Shown piece by piece: positions 1 to 5,015 of a stretch of 5,015 nucleotides of DNA (position 1 is its first letter; each line of letters begins with the position of its first letter). The notes under the pieces were generated by a model. The model saw only the letters and a program-made list of their open reading frames with translations. It did no database searches and was not told where the DNA came from. Source of the stretch: Desulfatitalea sp. (lineage in GTDB: Bacteria; Desulfobacterota; Desulfobacteria; Desulfobacterales; Desulfosarcinaceae); assembly GCA_018224505.1 (NCBI GenBank), contig JAGTVD010000225.1, positions 1 through 5,015 on the forward strand, in the 5' to 3' direction. The position numbers and the translations under genes were made by a program.

Positions 1-4
1 TCAT
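1..4 (-). CDS. 5' end of a divergent gene (start codon only), running off the left edge
   Basis: Read on the - strand, positions 4 to 2 are ATG, preceded by the Shine-Dalgarno sequence AAGGAG at 17-12 with a 7-base spacing. This is as good a ribosome site as those of the + strand genes here, so a leftward gene very probably begins at 4, although only its first codon and one base are visible. The product cannot be read. By synteny, E. coli zraP (a periplasmic zinc-binding chaperone-like protein) is transcribed divergently from zraSR, so a ZraP-like protein is a reasonable guess. Any other gene is possible. Confidence 0.5.
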
Positions 5-29
5 TTTTAGGCTCCTTTCTGTGGCAGAT

Positions 30-47
30 GGCCGTCACGTCACGGCC
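30..47. repeat. 18-bp near-perfect palindrome, candidate operator
   Basis: GGCCGT and ACGGCC arms flank CACGTC, so 16 of 18 positions are symmetric, with ACGT at the centre. It lies 25 bases upstream of the start codon of the leftward gene and just behind its ribosome site. It could be a repressor operator overlapping the transcript start, or a hairpin in the 5' leader. There is no match to a binding site that I can name. Confidence 0.4.
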
Positions 48-81
48 GAACAACCGGTAATGCGAAGATTTTACGCAGTGC

Positions 82-93
82 GGTCGGCCGACC
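82..93. repeat. 12-bp perfect palindrome
   Basis: GGTCGGCCGACC reads the same on both strands and lies 78 bases upstream of the leftward start codon. It could be half of an activator or repressor site together with the dyad at 30-47, but the two have different core sequences. In DNA this GC-rich, a chance origin is quite possible. Confidence 0.25.
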
Positions 94-328
94 TGCCCTG
101 CAACCAAATCTCAAGCCGCTGGACCTGGCGGCTGTGGTGTCGCCAAACGGCCGCCAAGCCGGCATCGGGCAACCGGTCCGGCGGCCCGGCACCGTGCGGA
201 GCGTTGCCGTCCGGCAGGCGCAATTGGTACCGGCATGCGATCCGATCATAGAAATGAGCAAGCACCATGCCATAAGTCCTCCCTGCGAAGGTCCGGGCTA
301 TCTCCAAACTTTAAAACCCCGGCCGTTA

Positions 329-353
329 AAGGGCCGCTGGCGATTCGGCCCTT
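329..353. repeat. Inverted repeat (8-bp stem, 9-base loop) upstream of zraS
   Basis: AAGGGCCG at 329-336 is the exact reverse complement of CGGCCCTT at 346-353, with a 9-base loop between them. It sits about 87 bases before the zraS start codon. No T-run follows on the + strand, so it is not a standard terminator for rightward transcription. It may be a protein-binding dyad or a hairpin in the zraS leader. Confidence 0.3.
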
Positions 354-426
354 CGGTATTACACTATTGCATCGCCCCGTCGGCGGTGATAACCATTGGG
401 TGGTATGCGCATTTTTTTCGCACCCC

Positions 427-432
427 AAGGAG
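427..432 (+). promoter_or_regulatory. Ribosome binding site of zraS
   Basis: AAGGAG lies 7 bases before the ATG at 440. It decides the start: the frame is open back to 134, but no upstream start codon has a comparable site, and the extra 102 residues look non-coding. Confidence 0.85.
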
Positions 433-439
433 TGCCGCA

Positions 440-2167
440 ATGCAGTTCGTCAGCCACAAAAAACTCTACTTGTCGGCGGTCACCCTCATCGTGATCGTTT
501 TGCTGCTGTTGGTGATGATTGCCGTTTCCACCTACCAGATGTTGAATCACCAGAAAGAGACGGCGCTGGGCTTCATTCACGGTCATGGCCTGACCTTGCT
601 GCACGCCCTGGAAGCGGCGGCGATGACCGGTTTGCAGCCGCCTTGGCAGGATGCCGATGCTGTCGAACGGCTCATTCAGGAATTGGCCAAACGCGACAAT
701 GTCGCCGCGATCTACATCTACAACCCGCACGGCACCATCTCCCATGCATCGCTTTCCGGCCTCAAGGGCACCCGAACGCCTTGGCACCCGGCGATCTCCG
801 ATGACGATCCGGTTGCGGCGCGGCTGCATCGAACGGACCAGGGCGCGCAGCGGTATGAACTGGCCAAGCACTTTACACCTTCGATACCGATGCCGTCGGG
901 TCAGACCCCACACATCGGGGCCGGCAACGACGGCAGACCGCCCCCAGGGCATCATGCCGATGACACGGTGGTATTGAGCATGAGCCTGGAGGCGATCGAA
1001 GCCGCGCACCGGCTGGACGTTCAGCATGCCCTGATCATGGGCGCCATATTGCTGGTATTGGGAACGGCCACCCTGTTCTTTACCTTCATCATTCAAAACT
1101 ACCGCCTGGTGGCCAGGGCGCTGCACCAAAGCCGGGACGAGCTACGGCGGGTGGTCGCCAGCATGCCCAACGGCATGCTCAGCGTTGACGCACAGGGAAA
1201 GATCACCTCCATCAATGGCCCCGCAAGGGCGTTGCTCGGAATTCAGGGGACGGATCTCCGTCCGTGCGACCTGAGCACCATCATCGACTTTCCCGCCACA
1301 GGCATTGACCAGACCCTTGAGCACGGAACGCCTGTCAACGACAAGGAAATCCTATTGGAGCGGCCGGGCGGTTCGATCCCGCTGGCCATCAGCGCCGCGC
1401 CGATCATCGACCCGGACGCAAAGGCACCCAATGCCGGCGCGGTCCTCATCCTGCGCGACCTGACAGAAATCAAAGGGCTCCAGGAAAGGGTGCGCCATTC
1501 AGAAAGACTGGCTGGCATCGGCGCCCTGGCCGCCACCGTGGCCCATGAGGTACGCAACCCGCTGAGTTCCATCCGGGGATTCGCCCGTTTTCTGGCCCAG
1601 CTGCACCAGGACAGGCCCCAGGAACGGGAATATGCCGAGTTGATGGTCAAAGAGGTGGATCGCATCAACAAGGTGGTCACCAACTTGCTGACCTTCGCCC
1701 ACCCGGTTGCGCCGGAGCCGGCACCGACCGATATGGCCGCCTTGTTGGCGCACGCGGTCCGCCTGGTTCAGGAAGATGCCGGGTTGCGCCAGGTTGCCAT
1801 CAATGCAACGGTTGCGCACCAACTGGGGCCGGTTAACATTGACGGCAATCAATTCACCCAGGCGATACTCAACCTGATGCGCAATGCCCTGCAGGCGGTG
1901 GAAGCCGGCGGCACCATCCAGATCGAGGCACGCAGGACGGATGCAGTGCTGCTCGAAGTGACAGTGGAAGATGATGGCCCGGGCATCGCGCCCGGCGAAA
2001 TGGGAAAAATTTTCGAGCCCTTTTACACCACACGGGAACAAGGCACCGGGCTGGGGCTGGCGATTGTGCAAACCATTGTGACGCAGCATGGCGGTGAACT
2101 CCGCATCGACAGCCCGCCCCCGGGAAAAGCCAGGGGCACCCTTGTGACCATCCAACTCCCCCGTTGA
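440..2167 (+). CDS. zraS: ZraS-like membrane sensor histidine kinase with PAS domain
   Basis: A 575-residue inner-membrane sensor kinase that autophosphorylates on histidine and passes the phosphate to the regulator encoded next. A membrane segment lies at about residues 9-31, a periplasmic domain at 32-196, and a second membrane segment at about 197-219. A PAS domain follows at about 230-340, then the HisKA domain with the phosphorylated His369 in AHEVRNPLSSIRG. The ATPase domain has its N box around Asn478 and Asn482 (LNLMRNALQAV), DDGPGI at 511-516, an F box at 525-529 and GTGLGL at 535-540. All catalytic motifs are intact. The periplasmic part resembles E. coli ZraS, for example YELAKHFTP against its YRLFQPMSA. 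E. coli ZraS has about 465 residues and lacks the PAS domain, which mainly explains the extra length here. The periplasmic domain contains 14 histidines and no cysteine, consistent with metal sensing, though the ligand is inferred. The stop codon lies 36 bases before the ATG at 2204, so the kinase and regulator probably form an operon. Confidence 0.9.
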   Translation: MQFVSHKKLYLSAVTLIVIVLLLLVMIAVSTYQMLNHQKETALGFIHGHGLTLLHALEAAAMTGLQPPWQDADAVERLIQELAKRDNVAAIYIYNPHGTISHASLSGLKGTRTPWHPAISDDDPVAARLHRTDQGAQRYELAKHFTPSIPMPSGQTPHIGAGNDGRPPPGHHADDTVVLSMSLEAIEAAHRLDVQHALIMGAILLVLGTATLFFTFIIQNYRLVARALHQSRDELRRVVASMPNGMLSVDAQGKITSINGPARALLGIQGTDLRPCDLSTIIDFPATGIDQTLEHGTPVNDKEILLERPGGSIPLAISAAPIIDPDAKAPNAGAVLILRDLTEIKGLQERVRHSERLAGIGALAATVAHEVRNPLSSIRGFARFLAQLHQDRPQEREYAELMVKEVDRINKVVTNLLTFAHPVAPEPAPTDMAALLAHAVRLVQEDAGLRQVAINATVAHQLGPVNIDGNQFTQAILNLMRNALQAVEAGGTIQIEARRTDAVLLEVTVEDDGPGIAPGEMGKIFEPFYTTREQGTGLGLAIVQTIVTQHGGELRIDSPPPGKARGTLVTIQLPR

Positions 2168-2203
2168 AGAAAGTAAAAGGGCGACCGGGTTTAAAAAGGA
2201 ACC

Positions 2204-2255
2204 ATGAAGGCATTCCAAAATCCTGATCGTCGACGATGACCTGACCCACTGCCGG
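2204..2255 (+). other. Out-of-frame 5' head of the zraR gene (apparent frameshift)
   Basis: An ATG at 2204, 3 bases after AAGGA (2196-2200), opens a frame that reads only MKAFQNPDRRR and stops at TGA 2237-2239. The conserved receiver start ILIVDDDLTHCR is encoded at 2220-2255 in the +1 frame. That frame is closed upstream by TGA at 2205-2207 and has no ATG, GTG or TTG before 2256. Removing one base around 2214-2219 would join the two as MKAFKILIVDDD, a normal start for this family; adding two bases to the A-run at 2217-2220 would also restore the frame. A sequence error or a real mutation is most likely. Rare initiation at ATC 2220 (AAGG at 2207-2210, 9 bases upstream) or CTG 2223 is a less likely alternative. 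Confidence 0.7.
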
Positions 2256-3569
2256 ATGCTCGAAGCCGTGCTCGGCGCCGAACAATACCGAACCGAACGC
2301 GCCCTGGACGGTCGCGAAGCCGTGTCGCGGGTGCAGGCGCACATTTACGACCTGATCCTGATGGACATCCGGATGACTCACTTGGACGGCATGACCGCCC
2401 TGGCGGAAATCAAGCAGCTCAATCCTCAAATCCCCATCGTCATGATGACCGCCTACTCCTCCATTGCAACGGCCGTCACGGCGATGAGGGAGGGCGCCTA
2501 CGACTACCTGACAAAGCCGCTGGACACCGACGAATTGAAATTGCTGATCGCCAAGGCCCTGCGGCACAACCAACTGGAAAAAGAGAACCTGTTCCTCAAA
2601 GAGCAACTGGGCAGCCGCTTCGATTTCGCCAACATCATCGGCCGCAGCCGCGAGATGCAGAAACTCCTGGAAACCATTGCGCTGGTGGCCCCCACCGAGG
2701 CAACGGTCCTCATCCAGGGCGAGAGCGGCACCGGCAAAGAACTGATCGCCAACGCCATTCACCAGAACAGCCCGCGGCGGGATCATCCGCTGATCAAGGT
2801 CAACTGCGCGGCCCTGCCGGAAACCTTGCTGGAAAGCGAGCTGTTCGGCCATGAAAAGGGCGCCTTCACCGGTGCGACCGCTCCCCGGAGAGGACGTTTC
2901 CAACTGGCGCACCAGGGAACACTTTTCCTGGATGAAATCGGCGAAATGCCGCTCTCCCTGCAACCCAAGATCCTCAGGGTGCTCCAGGAGCGCATCTTCG
3001 AGCCCGTCGGCAGCGCCAAATCCATCCAGGTGGATACCCGCATCGTCACTGCCACCAACACGGACCTCCTTGCGGCCATCAAAGACAACCGATTCAGGGA
3101 GGATCTTTTCTACCGCATCAATGTGGTCAGTATCACCGCACCGCCGCTGCGGGAACGCAGCGAGGACATTCCGTTGCTGGCCGACCAATTCCTCAAGCAC
3201 TACGCCGCGAAGAACCACCGGCCGGTCAAAGGTTTTACACCCAAGGCCATAGAAATGCTGATGCACCATCCCTGGCCGGGCAATGTCAGGGAGCTGGAAA
3301 ATGTGGTGGAACGGGCGGTCATCATGGCCCGCGGACCGTCCCTGACAGTCAAGGAACTTCCCGATGGCTTCCGGGGGGCCGCAGTTTCGCCCGGGCAGAC
3401 GGCAGCGGTCGCCCCGAAGGGCAGCGGCCGGTCGCTCAAAGAGGTGGAAAAGGAGATGATTCTGCGCACCCTTGCGGAAACCGAAGGCAACCGCACCCGA
3501 TGTGCGCAAATTCTTGGCATCAGTCGGCGCACCCTGCAATTGAAACTCAAGGCGTACGGTGTCAATTGA
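2256..3569 (+). CDS. zraR: ZraR-like sigma-54-dependent response regulator (5' end frameshifted)
   Basis: Partner of the upstream kinase: a DNA-binding ATPase that remodels sigma-54 RNA polymerase when phosphorylated. The coordinates mark the uninterrupted frame from its first standard start codon (437 residues). The intact protein should begin at 2204 and have about 454 residues, and the missing head includes the Mg-binding acidic residues (DDD at 2232-2240). Numbered from the Met at 2256, the receiver has phospho-acceptor Asp37 in LILMDIRM, Thr65 in MMTAYSS and Lys87 in LTKPLD. The AAA+ domain at about 125-350 has Walker A GESGTGKE at 155-162, the sigma-54 loop GAFTGA at 202-207 and Walker B LFLDEIGE at 223-230. 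A Fis-type helix-turn-helix ends the protein (about 395-437, GNRTRCAQILGISRRTL). The receiver start and MTAYSS stretch resemble E. coli ZraR closely (ILVVDDDISHC, MTAYSSVETAV). Like ZraR, it lacks the proline usual after the phospho-acceptor loop methionine (RMTHLDG). All ATPase and DNA-binding motifs are intact. Confidence 0.9.
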   Translation: MLEAVLGAEQYRTERALDGREAVSRVQAHIYDLILMDIRMTHLDGMTALAEIKQLNPQIPIVMMTAYSSIATAVTAMREGAYDYLTKPLDTDELKLLIAKALRHNQLEKENLFLKEQLGSRFDFANIIGRSREMQKLLETIALVAPTEATVLIQGESGTGKELIANAIHQNSPRRDHPLIKVNCAALPETLLESELFGHEKGAFTGATAPRRGRFQLAHQGTLFLDEIGEMPLSLQPKILRVLQERIFEPVGSAKSIQVDTRIVTATNTDLLAAIKDNRFREDLFYRINVVSITAPPLRERSEDIPLLADQFLKHYAAKNHRPVKGFTPKAIEMLMHHPWPGNVRELENVVERAVIMARGPSLTVKELPDGFRGAAVSPGQTAAVAPKGSGRSLKEVEKEMILRTLAETEGNRTRCAQILGISRRTLQLKLKAYGVN

Positions 3570-3630
3570 CACCCATGCCGACTCTACTTATTGTTGCCAA
3601 TGTTGATTAAAGGGTTTAACCCCCTACGGC

Positions 3631-3671
3631 ACATGGTCACGCACCAAAAAGGGCACGGCCATGTCTTTTTT
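3631..3671 (+). terminator. Terminator-like hairpin between zraR and opgG
   Basis: ACATGGTC (3631-3638) pairs with GGCCATGT (3657-3664) to give an 8-bp stem with one G-T pair, followed after one C by six T at 3666-3671. This is the form of a rho-independent terminator for zraSR, though the 18-base loop is long. An alternative stem, ACCAAAAA (3643-3650) with TTTTTGGT (3667-3674), would use part of the loop and the T-run and is incompatible with the first. The hairpin ends 26 bases before the opgG start codon. Confidence 0.5.
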
Positions 3672-3683
3672 GGTCTAAATGAT

Positions 3684-3689
3684 GAGGAG
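3684..3689 (+). promoter_or_regulatory. Ribosome binding site of opgG
   Basis: GAGGAG lies 8 bases before the ATG at 3698 and sets that start. The following codons give an export-signal-like N-terminus, which agrees with this choice. Confidence 0.8.
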
Positions 3690-3697
3690 CGCTTCGC

Positions 3698-5015
3698 ATG
3701 AAGCCCTGGCTGATCATGGGCGCCATTGTCCTGATTCTTGCTGCTGTTCCTGTGGACCGCATGCACAGCTCCAACCCCTTGCCGGCCGACCAGCAACGGT
3801 TCAGCCACCAGGTGGTCATAGACCAGGCCCGGCACTTGGCCTCCGCCCCGTATGATCCCCCGTTATTGCCGGCAAGGACCCCGTTGACGCAACTGACCCA
3901 TGATCAGTACCGCGACATTCATATCGACAGCGGGCAAGGCATATGGCGTAGGGAACAAGTGCCCTTTCGCGTCGAATTGCTCCCTGCGGGTTTTGTGTAC
4001 ACAACGCCGGTAACGGTCAACATCGTGGAAAACGGGGCCGTCCGCAATCTGTCCGCCACGGCCGGAATGTTCAACCTCGGCGAGCAGGTGCGGCACTTAT
4101 CCTCCCAACCGTTGCCGATTTCAGGGTTCCGTGTCCGCTCACGCCTCAATGCGCCGGAAGTGTGGGACGAATTTCTGGTTTTCCAAGGCGCCAGCTATTT
4201 TCGTGCGGTGGGTCGGGGGGCACGTTTCGGGCTGTCCGCCCGCGCGTTGGCCATTCGAACTGCACATCCGGCCGGTGAAGCGTTTCCGGTATTCACGCAT
4301 TTCTGGATCGAACGGCCGGCAGACAACGCTGTCGGCATCGTGATCCATGCATTGTTGGACAGCCCCTCGGCCACAGGCGCCTACCAGTTCAGGGTATTAC
4401 CCGGCGCTGAAACGGTCATGGATGTGGCCTTGACGCTCTTTCCACGCGAACCCCTGGTCGACTTGGGTATTGCACCTCTCAACGCCATGTTCCAGTTCAA
4501 CCGGTCCAACCGGGCCGGGATCGATGATTTTCGGAATGCTGTCCACGATGCAGAAGGCTTGCAGGTCATAACGGCATCGGGCGAACAGATCTGGCGTCCC
4601 CTGGCCAATCCGGCACGATTGCAGGTGTCGCGCTTCACCTCGGCGGCACCACGGGCCTTCGGCCTGGTGCAACGCACACGACAGTTCGAGGCGTTTCAGG
4701 ATTTGGACGCCGAATATCATCTTCGCCCGAGCGCCTGGATCGAACCGCTGGGAGACTGGGGCGCCGGCTCGGTCGAGCTGATCGAGATCCCATCCGATAG
4801 TGAATCGAACGACAACATCATCGTCTTCTGGCGCCCTGAGGAGGCCATTGCCGCCGGTGAACCCTGGCAAGCGGCCTATCGGCTTCGATGGGCCCCCATT
4901 CCGCGCGTTACGCCGGCGATCGGGCGGGTCCTGGCAACACGAACCGGCGCGAACCCCGACGGCAATCAACGGGTGTTCGTGGTCGACTTCGATGCGGCAA
5001 CCCCATCGGCCGACA
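3698..5015 (+). CDS. opgG: OpgG/MdoG-family periplasmic glucan biosynthesis protein (3' truncated by window)
   Basis: The 439 visible residues belong to the OpgG/OpgD (MdoG) family, periplasmic proteins needed to make osmoregulated periplasmic glucans. E. coli members have been assigned to glycoside hydrolase family GH186, with OpgD acting on beta-1,2-glucan. The N-terminus has one lysine and a hydrophobic stretch (about residues 4-18), consistent with a Sec signal or membrane anchor. There is no twin arginine as in E. coli OpgD and no lipobox cysteine, which favours the name opgG, though the two are hard to separate. Family motifs run throughout: YRDIHI (71-76), DEFLVFQGASYFRAVGRG (157-174), FGLSARALAI (177-186), FWIERPA (202-208), ALLDSPSATGAY (218-229), IAPLNAMF (258-265), RPSAWIEPLGDWG (343-355), VELIEIPSDSESNDNI (359-374). 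E. coli OpgG has 511 residues, so about 70-80 lie beyond the edge. It usually pairs with the membrane glucosyltransferase gene opgH, which could lie just to the right. No frameshift is seen. Confidence 0.92.
   Translation, partial: MKPWLIMGAIVLILAAVPVDRMHSSNPLPADQQRFSHQVVIDQARHLASAPYDPPLLPARTPLTQLTHDQYRDIHIDSGQGIWRREQVPFRVELLPAGFVYTTPVTVNIVENGAVRNLSATAGMFNLGEQVRHLSSQPLPISGFRVRSRLNAPEVWDEFLVFQGASYFRAVGRGARFGLSARALAIRTAHPAGEAFPVFTHFWIERPADNAVGIVIHALLDSPSATGAYQFRVLPGAETVMDVALTLFPREPLVDLGIAPLNAMFQFNRSNRAGIDDFRNAVHDAEGLQVITASGEQIWRPLANPARLQVSRFTSAAPRAFGLVQRTRQFEAFQDLDAEYHLRPSAWIEPLGDWGAGSVELIEIPSDSESNDNIIVFWRPEEAIAAGEPWQAAYRLRWAPIPRVTPAIGRVLATRTGANPDGNQRVFVVDFDAATPSAD

Larger units (their letters stand above)
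5..439. promoter_or_regulatory. Divergent intergenic region between the leftward gene and zraS
   Basis: These 435 bases carry no credible gene. The short open frames in them have no ribosome site and read as low-complexity, Arg/Pro/Gly-rich sequence typical of non-coding GC-rich DNA. The region should hold promoters for both flanking genes. It contains three inverted repeats, listed separately. I looked for sigma-54 -24/-12 elements (GG, ten bases, GC) on both strands and found only weak partial matches. The best is on the - strand at about 145-131, with TGGC at -24 and GC at -12 but a poor remainder. No convincing sigma-70 pair stands out either. Confidence 0.55.

Noticed and set aside
131..145. 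Possible sigma-54 promoter on the - strand for the leftward gene
   Set aside because: TGGC and GC are correctly spaced, but the remaining consensus positions fail. Several equally weak GG-N10-GC matches occur nearby (for example 218-231 and 80-93), as expected by chance.
71..307. Short open frames on both strands in the intergenic region (such as 78 residues on the - strand)
   Set aside because: They have no ribosome sites and no recognisable motif, they overlap each other on opposite strands, and their composition is what random GC-rich DNA gives.
134..439. In-frame N-terminal extension of the kinase by 102 residues
   Set aside because: There is no ribosome site at 134, the extension is Arg/Pro-rich without domain features, and the ATG at 440 has AAGGAG at ideal spacing followed at once by a membrane segment.
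1869..3572. 567-residue open frame on the - strand opposite zraS and zraR
   Set aside because: It is the antisense shadow of strongly conserved coding sequence in GC-rich DNA. Its translation shows no domain pattern, and the + strand genes explain the region.
3594..3620. TTGCCA ... TTTAAC as a sigma-70 promoter for opgG
   Set aside because: The 15-base spacing is short and both boxes are imperfect; this is too weak to call.
3628..3643. GGCAC followed by ACGCA before opgG, resembling a sigma-54 promoter
   Set aside because: The spacing between GG and GC is 11 bases rather than 10, and sigma-54 promoters are strict on spacing. It also overlaps the terminator-like stem.
4131..4969. Open frames on both strands inside the opgG region
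   Set aside because: They are shadows of the opgG frame, which runs without interruption from 3698 to the right edge with family motifs throughout.

Overview
The window holds a ZraSR-type two-component system followed by the start of an osmoregulated periplasmic glucan gene. All three well-supported genes are on the + strand. A fourth gene, on the - strand, is represented only by its start codon at the left edge. The DNA is GC-rich (roughly 60% by eye). The combination of an envelope sensor kinase, a sigma-54 activator and an OpgG protein indicates a Gram-negative proteobacterium. A PAS-containing ZraS/ZraR pair is often seen in sulfate-reducing Desulfobacterota (former Deltaproteobacteria), but the taxonomic placement is an inference.

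Layout: positions 1-4 carry the reversed start codon of a leftward gene with a clear ribosome binding site behind it. Positions 5-439 are a divergent intergenic region with no credible gene, but with several inverted repeats. Positions 440-2167 encode a 575-residue membrane histidine kinase (ZraS-like, with an added PAS domain). Positions 2204-3569 encode the partner sigma-54-dependent response regulator (ZraR-like). The reading frame of the regulator is broken near its 5' end: the ATG with the ribosome binding site (2204) lies one frame away from the conserved first strand of the receiver. Positions 3570-3697 hold a terminator-like hairpin and the leader of the next gene. From 3698 to the right edge runs an OpgG/MdoG protein with an export signal, truncated by the window.

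How they work together: the kinase should sense an envelope or metal signal through a histidine-rich periplasmic domain and phosphorylate the regulator, which would then activate sigma-54 promoters. In E. coli zraP is transcribed divergently from zraSR, so the leftward gene is a natural candidate target; this is synteny reasoning only, since none of its coding sequence is visible beyond the start. OpgG acts in the periplasm on glucan backbones and may or may not be under control of the same system.

I found no mobile element, CRISPR array, tRNA or rRNA, and no convincing previously undescribed system. The observations most worth following are the 5' frame break in the regulator, the left-edge divergent gene with its operator-like dyad, and the alternative hairpins in front of opgG.
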